In this document: positions 1-10,292 of the stretch, piece after piece
Layout of the letters: every line of letters starts with the position of its first letter
Position numbering within the stretch: the first letter of the stretch is position 1
Assembly (NCBI RefSeq): GCF_050947875.1
Contig: NC_134569.1
Location: 205,214,127-205,278,126 of the forward strand
From: Dermacentor variabilis
Lineage: Eukaryota; Arthropoda; Arachnida; Ixodida; Ixodidae
Length of the DNA: 64,000 nt
Direction of reading: 5' to 3'
Program-made: the position numbers and the translations under genes
Notes under the pieces: model-generated
The model's input: the letters and a program-made list of their open reading frames with translations, nothing else
What the model was told of the DNA's origin: nothing
The model's database searches: none

Positions 1-818
1 TTGATGCTGAGCTGCCACTAAGCGGAATGTGTGTGTTGGGCAGCCAGTGTGATAGATCTCATTTCGTTCCGCTCGATCCAGCCGCGATGAATGCTGCGCC
101 GCATGTGTAGTGAAATTCTCGTGACACGCTTTACGTATATATCTCGAAATTGTGTTAGCATTAAGAATTTTCAAATGGACACGTATAGTTGAATAACTGC
201 TAGCGTACTTGGATGAAAGGCCGTGTTTGCGGGCCTCGCATCAGTAGTGTGTGCGCTGCCGTTCTCGTATAGTTTAATAGTAGCAGTATTTTTAAGCTTC
301 CTGGCAACCAATCTGAATAATTGTGGTTATTACCGCAAGCAAAACACGAGACTTGAAGAAATATCTAGCAGAACTATCTAGATTCACCCTTTCTATATAT
401 ATGCAACCACAAACGCTTTTGGAGCATGAGACCTGCGATAAGCTCATTTACTCGCAGCTTCGCAACTTAGGCGAAAAAAATAGAGAACAATGAATTTGTC
501 GTTCCGGGGATAACCTTTACACGTCTTAAACTGGAGGCATTGTGTTTGATGGTAGTTTTTTTTGTCTCTTTCTCTTTTATAAACAGTTTAGCAGCACAAG
601 TTATCTTTCGGGCTATATGGAAAGCGTTACACGCCTTTCGATGCTTCGGCGTTATGTATTTACGTGCTGTTAATAAGTAGGCAGCTGCTGGCGCAGATTC
701 GCATTGTGCCAGTCGTGCATGGTATGAAGCCCTTGTCGTGCGTAATAAGTGTTCCGGTTTTCATTACATGCTCGGCATAGTGACTGCAGACTAAAGATGG
801 CGCCTTCAAAATGACAGC
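1..818. other. AT-rich intergenic stretch, no gene seen
   Basis: No long open frame, RNA gene or recognisable repeat family is visible. The only frame of any length is a 62-codon minus-strand frame at 660-848 with no recognisable motif, judged spurious. Confidence 0.5.
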
Positions 819-943
819 AGTGTTGATAGTCATATCATAATAAGCCAAGAAACACTGACACCAAGGAGAAATTACTTGTGCTTAATAAATGAAATGAAGA
901 AGCGATGAATTAATGGAAATTAAAGTGAATGAAGAAACAACTT

Positions 944-1015
944 GCCGCAGGTGGGAACCGAACCCACAACCTTCGCATTTCGCATGCGATGCTCTACCAA
1001 TTGAGCTACCGCGGC
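944..1015 (-). tRNA. tRNA-like sequence, copy 1 (probably a SINE head or pseudogene)
   Basis: The 72 nt fold by eye into a full cloverleaf: 7-bp acceptor stem GCCGCGG/CTGCGGC with one G-U pair, 4-bp D stem GCTC/GAGC, 5-bp anticodon stem TCGCA/TGCGA and 5-bp T stem GTGGG/CCCAC. The anticodon loop is TGCGAAA, so position 33 is G instead of the invariant U and the nominal anticodon would be CGA (Ser). The T loop is TTCGGTT, a departure from the TTCRANY consensus. There is no encoded CCA. A-box and B-box-like promoters are present. The loop defects argue against a working tRNA. Confidence 0.5.
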
Positions 1016-1409
1016 GCTGTTTCCCCATCCACTTTCTTGGGTATTTATGTGTCCTAGTAGAACACTGGGAGTGTTAGCCAGCGCCACCACTCACAGACCT
1101 AGACGGCTGACGTGGAACGTCCTTTTTGCCGCAGGCGTCACAAGAACTTGATCTTTTTGGGTGAAGTCAACTGGTCAATAAACCCACATATGCTACCTGA
1201 AGGCATCAATGTTGCCGGATTCGAGACCCTCGTTATGTAATAAACGAGAAGAAAGGGGGTTAACCGAGGGGCCCGATTTTTATTAGTCATATCATAAGAA
1301 GCCAACAAACACTGACACCAAGGACAACATAGGGGAAATTGCTTGTGCTTAATAAATGAAATAAAAAGCGATAAATTAATGAAAATTAAAGTGGATGAAA
1401 AAACAACTT

Positions 1410-1481
1410 GCCGCAGGTGGGAACCGAACCCACAACCTTCGCATTTTGCGTGCGATGTTCTACTAATTGAGCTACCGCGGC
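1410..1481 (-). tRNA. tRNA-like sequence, copy 2 (probably a SINE head or pseudogene)
   Basis: Same 72-nt cloverleaf as copy 1, with identical acceptor and T arms. The D stem is weakened (GCTC/GAAC). The anticodon loop is CGCAAAA, again with G at position 33, so the nominal anticodon would read CAA rather than the CGA of copy 1. Two copies of one unit with different nominal anticodons suggest relaxed constraint. Confidence 0.5.
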
Positions 1482-1700
1482 GCTGTGTTCCCATCCACTT
1501 CCTTGGGTATTTATGTGTCCTAGTAGAACCCTGGGAGTGTTAGCCAGCGCCACCACTCACAGACCTTGGCGGCTGACGTGGAACGTCCTTTTTGCCGCAG
1601 GCGTCACGAGAACGTGATCTTTTTGGGTGAAGGCAACTGGTCAATAAACCCAAGTCCAACAACCCAAACCCAACCCAACAATTGGCCAAGTGTTGATAGT

Positions 1701-2936
1701 ATCACACTTGAACACCTCGGACGCTGTTCTAAAATAGGTTAGAACAACATGCCAGACCTGCGCGTCGACACGACTCAGCTTGCAAGCAAACTGCTATTTA
1801 GCTCCTGGAACAGCGCGCGGGCTGCTACCAGGCATCTCACAACGCTGGCTCGACAAGCGCCATCGGTGGCGTTGCCTGCGTCACGTCTTGATGGCGCATA
1901 AGACGAAGTCAATGAGAAACCGTAGGTGATGGTCAGCGCCCGCAGCAACCGATTAGATAACGCGAACGTGACGCTTGCAGCCGGTTTCACACGGACCAAC
2001 ACACACACGCAGCAGCTCAGCCGGAACACTAGTGTCCTTACGGGATGAATGCTCACAACACTGGGGCCAGTAGTGGAAGGTAAACGTTGGCCCATCTACG
2101 TCACTGAGCCGATTCATCGGTTCATTGAGTGTGGGTCCAGTCAGCGCCTCGTAGGTGGCAGGCCTATGAGCTCTTTGTTATGGCGTCAGGCCACTCGCAC
2201 CGACATTTCTATCGCCAAGCCCTGCGGCACGAAAGCGCGGCGACGTCAAAATCATCGCGGCTTACTCGGGAGCGTCCCACAATTATATTCTATGGTACTC
2301 ATGCAATGTAGCGTGACGTCACGGATCGCCACAAACCGTCCTTGCCCTGTCTAGGAGGTGTTCCTCCACGTCAGCACCTCGTAGATGGTCCGCTTCACTT
2401 CGGCAGTTCTACAGGCGAACGCATTTTGCGTCTCAGCAGACGCCCTAAGCCTATGCGTGCGAGCGGCGCATGCGCTGTGGATAACGGTACAGCACGATGA
2501 TAGCAGCGCTGGCGGTGACTGACGGCGACAGCATCAGCGCTGCTCCAGAATCAGTATAATTGATAAGGCAGTGAAATTAACATATCACATTTTATATTAC
2601 TCTTAAATACGCTCTTAGTGGGTAAATCTACACACTGACGCTAACAATATCAAAGCAATAAAATGCTGTCTGTCTAAACGTACGCAAGCGGTAGTAAGGG
2701 AGCCTTGCAAGTTTGCTTCGCAACCAATAAGAAAGCATATTAGCAGATGTTTAACTATCAGAGCCATGAGAGTTAGGCATCTATAAATACTTACAGTTCA
2801 GGTACTCGCTAAGACACTTAAACAGTCACGAAAGTGTCCATCGAGATTTCCTAGATTTTATACCACTGCGTGAGCTGCCTAATAGGTAAGAGAGTTTGTT
2901 AAATACTCTCCCGGTGTTAACAGCGCGATCAAACGG
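1701..2936. other. Intergenic stretch, no gene seen
   Basis: Moderately GC-rich up to about 2.5 kb, then AT-rich. The short overlapping frames on both strands at 1,775-2,354 carry no recognisable domain and no low-complexity or membrane signature, so none is called. Confidence 0.4.
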
Positions 2937-3103
2937 GGACACGAAACGAGAAGTACACAACGAGCGCTGACTTTCAGCAACGTTTATTTGAAAGAAAGAT
3001 CCCTTCTTTGCCGCGTTTCTTTCAAATATACGTTTTTGAAAGTCAGCGCTCGTTGTGGTCGTCTTGTCGTCTCGTGTCCATTCTACATTTTGCGCTGTTG
3101 ACA
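2937..3103. repeat. Hairpin (foldback) element A
   Basis: Inverted arms lie at about 2937-3000 and 3013-3080. The core ACGAGCGCTGACTTTCA is mirrored as TGAAAGTCAGCGCTCGT, with a short AT-rich loop. The right arm is followed by TTTTGCGC, a motif that also follows the arm of the large palindrome near 13.2 kb. Probably a non-autonomous foldback repeat. No coding capacity. Confidence 0.65.
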
Positions 3104-3465
3104 CCACGATGGAAAACGAACAAGCCGAAGCTGCTGTTCTAGCTTTGTGAAATAGTCTGTAAGTTTTTATTGAAGATTTCTGAAATATTTGAAAGCACAG
3201 GACACTGTCGTACGAACTGTCGCGGATAAGTTAGTTATAAACAAAAGAAAATTAGGACTCAGTGAAAGCCGATATAACCGGAGGTGAGGGCACTCCGCCG
3301 CGATACGTGAAATATTTCGTTGCCCACATTTGGCGTTAGTCTTCAGTGAACACAAGAATGTGAGGGAACGAAGATGAGTAGCCATACAGAAATTGTAAGC
3401 TTGATGAACAAAAAAAAAAAAAAACAGTGCCACACCGGTATTTTCCAATATGTTTGGTACTTGCT

Positions 3466-3978
3466 TTAAAGGGACACTAAAGTGAAAAGTGATTTCTTCT
3501 GCATCAGTAAATTACCGTTCTAGAACGCCAAAAACGCCACTCTTACAACGATAAAACGTTTGGTAAGCGAGAAAAAGCGCAAGAACGAAATACGGGTGGC
3601 GACGCCTACTTAAGTTCCCGCACCTGGGGGCTGTGACGTCTTGAATTTTGATGGCATCTTCTAGGGTCTACTAATTATATAGAGTGGTACAGATTGACTA
3701 CATTGTGTTCTAAAGGAACCAAATATTAAACATCGCAAGTTTCGGGAACCTTCATTCAGCAAACGCGGCCCAAATGCGAAAGCATACTTTGGAATCCCTG
3801 ACGTCACGCTGACGTGCCGGCGCTGGGGTTTCGACCCGAAATTTAAATACTGATACTTGGACCTTCATTTCCTCATCTAATAATCAAACAATTTTTTTGA
3901 AATGACTGCCTGCAAGGTTCTCAAACAATGCTTCATTAGTCTAAACTGATTTATTGTTTCGCTTTAGTGTCCCTTTAA
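3466..3978. mobile_element. TTAA-flanked MITE, 0.5 kb
   Basis: The element lies between TTAA at 3466-3469 and TTAA at 3975-3978. Its terminal inverted repeat starts AGGGACACTAAAG(T/C)GAAA on both ends, about 18 bp with one mismatch. No ORF is present. TTAA target duplication is typical of piggyBac-type transposases, so mobilisation by one is a reasonable inference but is not shown. The right end is read on the opposite strand as CTTTAGTGTCCCT. Confidence 0.75.
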
Positions 3979-4510
3979 ATACGATGAATCGAAAATAACC
4001 CTTATGCTTCTTTATGCAGCAAGCATCTGCAACTTAGCGGAGACTTAAACCCTCAGGACTTCCTCTCCTCCTTAGATTTACGCAAGATATATCTGGCTGT
4101 CAGGCTGTAGCTATATCAGACATCACTATTTACGCGTCAAGATAATTTTCATTAAATTTTAGTCTGCGGGCACTTGTGTTTGTTAATCCCAGCGGGGTAT
4201 AAAAAGAATAAAAGTGCAACGCGCTGTCTTCCTTTTTTTCTAAATTTCTCCTTATGAATGCTCAATACGTCCTCAGGTGTGCAGGATTACCTCTTTTGCA
4301 GAAAGAGGCATAAGCATTACGTCCTGGTTTTGTGTGGCTTAGGGCGCCGGGATTCAGAGATGTTATATTGTGCTGTAGCCTGCTTGGCCTGTTGTCAAAT
4401 GAAGTGTCACGTATGTAGTTCTTCACCTTCGTATTTATGTTTTTCACTTTGTATGTGTCGTCTGGTTATTTCCCATAGATGTGGTACTTCAAAGGAGCGT
4501 GGTGGTTGTT
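3979..4510. other. Intergenic stretch, no gene seen
   Basis: AT-rich, no recognised element. The overlapping frames at 4,258-4,515 have no supporting features. Confidence 0.4.
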
Positions 4511-4528
4511 CTTGAGTCATCATCATCA

Positions 4529-5890
4529 TCAGCCTGTTAACACCCAGTGCAGGGCAAAAGCCTCCCCCATACTTCTCCAACTACCCCGGTCATGTACTAA
4601 TTGTGGCCATGTTGTCCCTGCAAACTTCTTAATCTCATCCGCCCACCTAACTTTCTGCCGCCCTCTGCTGCGCTTCCCTTCCCTTGGAATCCATTCCGCA
4701 ACTCTTAATGACCATCGGTTATCTTCCCTCCTCATTACGTGTCCTGCCCATGCCCATTTCTTTTTCTTGATTTCAACTAAGATATCATTAACTCGCGTTT
4801 GTTCCCTTACCCAATCTGCTCTTTTCTTATCCCTTAACGTTACACCTAGCATTCTTCTTTCCATAGCTCGTTGCGTCATCCTCAATTTAAGTAGAACCCT
4901 TTTCGTAAGCCTCCAGGTTTCTGCCCCGTACGTGAGTACTGGTAAGACACAGCTGTTATAAACTTTTCTCGTGAGGGATAATGGCAACCTGCTGTTCATG
5001 ATTTGTGAATGCCTGCCAAACGCACCCCAACCAATTCTTATTCTGCTGATTATTTCAGTCTCATGATCTGGATCCGCAGTCACTACCTGTCCTAAGTAGA
5101 TGTATTCCCTTACCACTTCTAGTGCCTCACTACCTATCGTAAACTGCTGTTCTCTTCCGAGACTGTTAAATATTACTTTAGTTTTCTGCAGATTAATTTT
5201 TAGACCCACTCTCCGGCTTTGCCTCTCCTGGTCAGTGAGCCTGCATTGCAGTTGGTCCCCTGAGTTACTAAGCAAGGCAATATCATCAGCGAATCGCAAG
5301 TTACTAAGGTATTCTCCATTAACTCTTATCCCCAATTCTTCCCAATCCAGGCCTCTGAATACCGCCTGTAAACACGCTGTGAATAGCATTGGAGAGATCG
5401 TATCTCCCTGCCTGACGCCTTTCTTTATTGGGATTTTGTTGCTTTCTTTATGGAGGACTACGGTGGCTGTGGAGCCGCTATAGATATCTTTCAGTATTTT
5501 TACATGCGGCTCGTCTACACCCTGATTCTGCAATGCCTCCACGACTGCTGAGGTTTCGACTGAATCAAACGCTTTCTCGTAATCAACGAAAGCTATATAT
5601 AAAGGTTGGTTATATTCAGCACATTTCTCTATCACCTGATTGATAGTGTGTATATGGTCTATTGTTGAGTAGCCTTTACGGAATCCTGCCTGGTCCTTTG
5701 GTTGACGGAAGCCTAAGGTGTTCCTGATTCTATTTGCAATTACCTTAGTAAATACATTGTAGGCAAAGGACAGTAAGCTGATCGGTCTATAATTTTTCAA
5801 GTCTTTGGCGTCCCCTTTCTTATGGATTAGGATTATGTTAGCGTTTTTCCAAGATTCCGGTACGCTCCAAGTCTTGAGGCATTGCGTTTA
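4529..5890 (-). pseudogene. RTE-type reverse transcriptase domain
   Basis: The C-terminal part of the RTE polyprotein is open for 423 codons (4529-5800) and continues upstream in frame to a TAA at about 5,888. It carries the RT core in order: NYRPISLL, QAGFRKGYST, VDYEKAFDS (catalytic Asp), GVRQGDTISPMLF and RFADDIALL (catalytic Asp pair). The C-terminal WAGHVMRR region common in RTE proteins follows. In an active element it would reverse-transcribe its own RNA at a nicked target. The catalytic residues are intact here, but the upstream stop separates the domain from the endonuclease, so no functional product is expected. Confidence 0.85.
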
Positions 5891-6004
5891 GAGGGTGGCC
5901 AGTTTCTCTAGAACAATCTGCCCACCATCCTTCAGCAAATGTGCTGTTACCTGATCCTCCCCAGCTGCATTCCCCCTTTGCATAGCTCCCAAGGCTTTGT
6001 TTAC

Positions 6005-6665
6005 TTATTCCGGCGTTACCTGTGGGATTTGGAATTCCTCTAGACTACTCTCTCTTCCATTATCATCGTGGGTGCCACTGGTACTGTATAAATCTCTATA
6101 GAACTCCTCAGCCACTTGAACTATCTCATCCATATTAGTAATGATATTGCCGGCTTTGTCTCTTAACGCATACATCTGATTCTTGCCAATTCCTAGTTTC
6201 TTCTTCACAGCTTTAAGGCTTCCTCCGTTCCTGAGAGCATGTTCAATTCTATCCATATTATACTTCCTTACGCTTGTTGATTAACTTCGAAAGTTCTGCC
6301 AGTTCTTTTCTAGCTGTAGGGTTAGAGGCTTTCATACACTGGCGGTTCTTGATCAGATCTTTCGTCTCCTGCGATAGCTTACTGGGATCCTGTCTAACGG
6401 AGTTACTACCGACTTCTATTGCACACTCCTTAATAATGCCCACAAGATTGTCGTTCATTGCTTCAACACTAATGTCCCCTTCCTGAGTTAAAGCTGAATA
6501 CCTGTTCTGTAGCTTGATCTGGAATTCCTCTATTTTCCCTCTTACCGCTAACTCATTGAACGGCTTCTTATGTACCAGTTTCTTCCGTTCCCTCCTCAGG
6601 TCCAGGCTAATTCGAGTTCTTATCATCCTATGTTCACTGCAGCGCACCTTGCTGAGCACGTCCAC
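6005..6665 (-). pseudogene. RTE linker region between endonuclease and RT
   Basis: Two adjacent open segments, 6258-6665 and 6005-6256, lie in different frames. A single-base change near 6,256-6,260 separates ...LINKRKEV from MDRIEHALRNGG, which belong to one protein in intact relatives. The content is basic and helix-rich, as expected between the endonuclease and RT of RTE elements. No independent function is likely. Confidence 0.7.
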
Positions 6666-7507
6666 ATTTTGTATCTTGTATGATGCCAGGGTTAGCGCAG
6701 AGTATGAGGTCTATTTCATTTCTAGTCTCGCCGTTCGGGCGCCTCCACGTCCACTTCCCGCTTGCGGAAGAAGGTATTCATTATCCGCATATTATTCTGT
6801 TCCGCAAACTCTACTAATAACTCTCCTCTACTATTCCTAGTGCCTATGCCATATTCCCCCACTGCCTTGTCTCCAGCCTGCTTCACGCCTACCTTGGCGT
6901 TGAAGTCGCCCATCAGTATAGTCTATTTTGTTTCGACTTTACCCATCGCCGATTCCACGTCTTCATAGAAGCTTTCGACTTCCTGGTCATCATGGCTGGA
7001 TGTAGGGGTGTAGACCTCTACTAACTTCAATTTGTACCTCTTAGTAAGTTTCACAACAAGACCTGCCACCCTCTCGGTAATGCTACAGAATTCCTGTATG
7101 TTACCAGCTCTATTCTTATTAATCATGAATCCGACTCCTAGTTCTCGTCTCTCCGCTAAGCCCCGGTAGCACAGGACGTGCCCACTTTTCAGCACTGTGT
7201 ATGCTTCTTTTGGCTTCCTAACTTCACTGATCCCTATCATATCTCATTTACTGCCCTCTAATTCCTCCAATAGCACTGCTAGACTCGACTCACTAGATAA
7301 CGTTCTAGCGTTAAACGTTGCCAGGTTCATATTCCAATTGCGGCCTGTCCGGAGCCAGGGATTCTTAGCACCCTCTGTTGCGTCGCAGGTCTGACCGCCG
7401 CCGTGGTCAGTTGCTTCGCAGCTGCTGGGGACTGAGGGCCGGGGTTTGTCGATGCTATAGATACTGGCAAGTTCGCTGGAGGGGAAAGGGAGCGGTAAGA
7501 AGCACAC
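6666..7507 (-). pseudogene. RTE-type apurinic endonuclease domain
   Basis: N-terminal endonuclease of the RTE element in broken segments. The order is LATFNARTL (7244-7507), MIGISEVRKP (6923-7240) and MGDFNAKVG (6722-6913). These match the exonuclease-III-like fold used by LINEs to nick DNA, with the FN, ISE and GDFN motifs visible. Stops interrupt it at about 7,242 and 6,920. The upstream segment rich in Pro and Ser may be the native N-terminus. Confidence 0.8.
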
Positions 7508-7510
7508 TAT

Positions 7511-8423
7511 AAAAAAGTATGATATATATGGTCATGTTTGTGTTATGAATTAATGCACTGGATTACAAAAAATGCAGCGGGAAATCACACACTGAGAACA
7601 CCGATGAACACACAGTGCGACGCAACTCGAGAAATAATATTGAAATGTCCAGGAATTTAGAAGAAAAAAAAAAGATTGGATCGTCGTGACGGCCCGTCCC
7701 CGTAGGCGTCGAAATCTCTACAATGAAAGTATTTTTGAACAGCCCTGATACCGCCCACCCAACAATGGTTGCTTGTATACTGTCAAATGCTCATATTCTG
7801 CGGCCTAAAGCTCATGGCACGGTGCGAAACGCGCACACGGCGAAAGCGAAACAGTGCGCGGACAAGCATGCAGACGCGCAGTTGGTCTTTGCGAATCGGT
7901 GCGATCGCTGTATTGAGGCTTCATTCTATTACGCTCCATTTAGTTATACAAACAGTATAAGAACATATTTCACATAGTTTGCTCTCAGCGTTTACCTACC
8001 TTTCACGCAAGAAGCCGGTTCGGGAGGCTCCATCGCGGCGCCCGCGCGCAGTGGCGTTCACTGTACGTATTCGGTAAAGAGATAGAGTCTGTAAACAATT
8101 CTGTACTTTCAGTTTGCCCAAGATTAATATTTAGACAGTAAAAAACTACCCTCGTTTCGAAAGTACTTACAGAAATGTCCGGGAGAGCTCGCGCGTGGTG
8201 TTTCCAGTGAGCGCTGACAGCAAAACCTATGAGGAGCGCGCCGCGTGATCCCTCATACTATGCCAGCGAGGCGCTTCCTATAGATGGCGACTCCGGAACT
8301 CTTCGCCCCCAATAATACAGTTTCCTCTCCTTATATATTGTGGCACTTCAAACTGCGGCGAGCTAAACCACTGGGCAGCAATACTGGAATCGCTACTGCG
8401 TGTGGAGCTGTCTTCAAACACAC
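7511..8423. other. Intergenic stretch, no gene seen
   Basis: No recognised element. The 84-codon frame at 7723-7977 lacks any motif. A GC-rich patch at about 8,180-8,300 does not show an LTR or TIR structure. Confidence 0.4.
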
Positions 8424-9164
8424 TGTTACGTTTCGCCTACGACGCGCGGTTTAGCCGGCGCGACTGCAACAAAGCGGCAGACATTTTGGCCCGTTCGGCG
8501 TCGCCGCTACGCTCCCCGCCAAGCGCGTCCAGGCATGTTCCGATGCCCCGTGTCTTCATGTGCGTGTGTGAGTGTATGTGCCATTGTGCCCGACCGGCGG
8601 CGATACGACAGCAGGGGTCACCTTCTCCTCCCAGCCATTGTGCCCGACCGGAGGCGATACGACAGTAGGAGTCACCTTCTCCTCCCAGCCATTGTGCCCG
8701 ACCGGCGGCGATACGACAGTAGGAGTTACCTTCTCCTCTTTGTGCCCGACCGGCGGCGCCACGACAGTATGCGTCACCTTATCTCATTGTACAATCACGT
8801 GCTCGTCTATTGAGGGGTTCCTTCTTGCCCTCAACTGCGAGAGTATAAAAACAGCTGCCCCCGGACGCAAAAGGAGGGCTCCGATTTCTTCTGTTGAGTA
8901 AAGTGCTCTCCCGTCTCTCTACTTCGGTCAACCTGACCGCCAACTCTTTGCGATGTTAAAATAAACAAGTTGTTTTGTTGTTACCAGTCGACTCACGCTT
9001 TGCCGGGACCTTCGGATGCTTCCAGTTGTACCCCAGGCCGCCAGGCCAACGCTACCCTTGGGGCTTGCGACCCAGGTGCAACAACGGGCGTCAGCGCCGA
9101 GTTCCCAACAGGTCGTGCCATCGGTGCGACCACAACAACCGTTGCCATCGGTGGGATTCAAACA
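8424..9164 (+). mobile_element. Solo LTR of the 49.6-56.1 kb retrotransposon family
   Basis: The sequence starts TGTTACGTTTCGCC and ends GGTGGGATTCAAACA, matching both LTRs of the complete element downstream. It is flanked by the 4-bp direct repeat ACAC (8420-8423 and 9165-9168). It keeps the TATA box TATAAAAA (8844-8851) and polyadenylation signal AATAAA (8960-8965). At 741 bp it is longer than the 614-bp LTRs, mainly because of a tandem repeat expansion at 8583-8780 and an extra segment near 9,115-9,140. The internal region is absent, which implies LTR-LTR recombination. Confidence 0.9.
8583..8780 (+). repeat. Tandem repeat of about 55 bp inside the solo LTR
   Basis: About 3.7 copies of a unit starting TGTGCCCGACCGGCGGCGAT and ending in a CACCTTCTCCTCCCAGCC-like stretch, upstream of the LTR TATA box. 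The complete element has only two diverged copies here. The overlapping open frames on both strands are by-products of the repeat. Confidence 0.8.
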
Positions 9165-9491
9165 ACACACAAGGAATACATAATTACTTTTTTATTTTTT
9201 ATTTATTTTTATTTCCAAATACTGTTGGCCGTCTTGGCCGTAACAGGGTGGGTACAGCTGGTTTGCACATAGCGTAAAAAAAATGAAAACACTTTACAAA
9301 CGTAAATTGGACATGAAGCAATGAATGTTGGAAATACAATGCGAAACAAATAATGAAATACAAGAACAATAGTTTGGCTAAGAAATACATGTTTCTAACA
9401 TTGTGACAGCGATATTGGAAGCAGCATGAAAGAAAGACTATTGTATGTATTTCTAGAATAGTGTGACAATGTTTGCACGGGACCACTAAGA

Positions 9492-10206
9492 TTAAAATTC
9501 ATAAAAGGTTTTTAACGTGTTCCTCAAAGATTTCAATGCTACTCGACTGCAAAACAGACGCTGGCAAACTGTTCCATTCCTTAATCGTTCGCGGAAAAAA
9601 GGAGTAAGCGTACATGTCCAGATATGCTTTTGGAATTGAGAACATGCAATGATTGCTTGATCTGACGTTTCTAGCCTGCCTGGGAGCAAGAGAGGACGTG
9701 GTTTCAATATTAAAGTGGCCTTTCGACAACAAAAAAAAAAAAGAAATTTAAGTCTAGCTAACTTCCGCCGTTGAGCCAGTGGAGGCAAATCAAGCAACTG
9801 AAGCATTTCGGAAACAGTCAGTGCGATAATACCGGGAAAGAATGAACCTTGCAGATTTTCTCTGTATCTTCTCAATGCGGTTTATAATTCCGGATTGAAA
9901 CGGATCCCAAATGACACTGGCACACTCTAACGTTGGTATAATGTAAGGGAAATATGCAAGTAGTTTGACGGGTGTCGTTGCTAGTTTTAATTTTCGGCGA
10001 AGGAACCATAACTTTTTTTCTGCAGCTCCACAAATTCTGTCTATGTGTGATTTCCAACTTAAGTCTTTCGAAATTGTTAAACCTAGGTATTTTATCGTTT
10101 CAGCTTCGGTAAGAATTGTTGAGTTCATCTCATAATTACACTCAATAACATGCTTTGTTTTGTTTGTAACTCTGAGCATGACTGATTTAGATTCGTTAAT
10201 TTTCAT
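9492..10206 (-). pseudogene. C-terminal (thumb) part of the CR1-like RT
   Basis: It continues the RT after the stop at about 10,290: MKINESKSVMLRV, ETIKYLGLTISKDLSWKSHI, WDPFQSGIINRIEKIQRKSARFI (9790-10206), then a frame change into FPRTIKEWNSLPAS (9499-9732) and the stop. These segments recur in the other CR1-like copies of this window at 20.3-21.2 kb and 37.1-37.8 kb, which supports the assignment. Confidence 0.75.
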
Positions 10207-10292
10207 TTTATTTTCGCGGCCCAGACTTCTACAGCTTTAAGGGCTTGACTAAGTGACGCCTGATCGCTTTGGTTATTGATTTCACGATATAG

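Larger units (their letters stand above)
831..1688 (-). repeat. Dimeric tRNA-like repeat between 12-bp direct repeats
   Basis: Two copies of a roughly 360-bp unit (about 826-1185 and 1284-1654) lie in the same orientation, 466 bp apart. Each holds a complete tRNA-like cloverleaf on the minus strand plus similar flanks on both sides. The dimer is bounded by the 12-bp direct repeat AGTGTTGATAGT at 819-830 and 1689-1700, which looks like a target-site duplication. On the minus strand the unit ends near TTATGATATG with no poly(A). I infer a retroposed, tRNA-derived (SINE-like) dimer rather than two independent tRNA genes. A tandem tRNA gene duplication with chance flanking repeats is the alternative. 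Confidence 0.6.
4511..7510 (-). mobile_element. RTE/BovB-type LINE, near full length, inactivated
   Basis: On the minus strand the element runs from an endonuclease start near 7,500 through reverse transcriptase to a 3' tail at about 4,511, where the sequence ends in GATGATGATGATGA. Short TGA-type repeat tails and this single EN-RT layout are typical of the RTE clade. The RT protein closely resembles BovB-type RTE proteins (motifs QAGFRKGYST, DYEKAFDS, RFADDIALL). Several stops and at least one frameshift break the frame. The left boundary is firm; the 5' boundary is approximate and no target duplication was identified. Confidence 0.85.

Noticed and set aside
944..1481. Two functional tRNA genes
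   Set aside because: G replaces the invariant U33 in both, the T loop is atypical, and they lie in a duplicated unit between direct repeats.
4479..7394. Plus-strand ORFs across the RTE element, for example 4479-4961 and 6514-6840
   Set aside because: They are antisense shadows of the minus-strand RTE protein.
8400..8901. Overlapping ORFs of 73-137 codons on both strands
   Set aside because: They arise from the tandem repeat and GC-rich part of the solo LTR and have no separate coding support.
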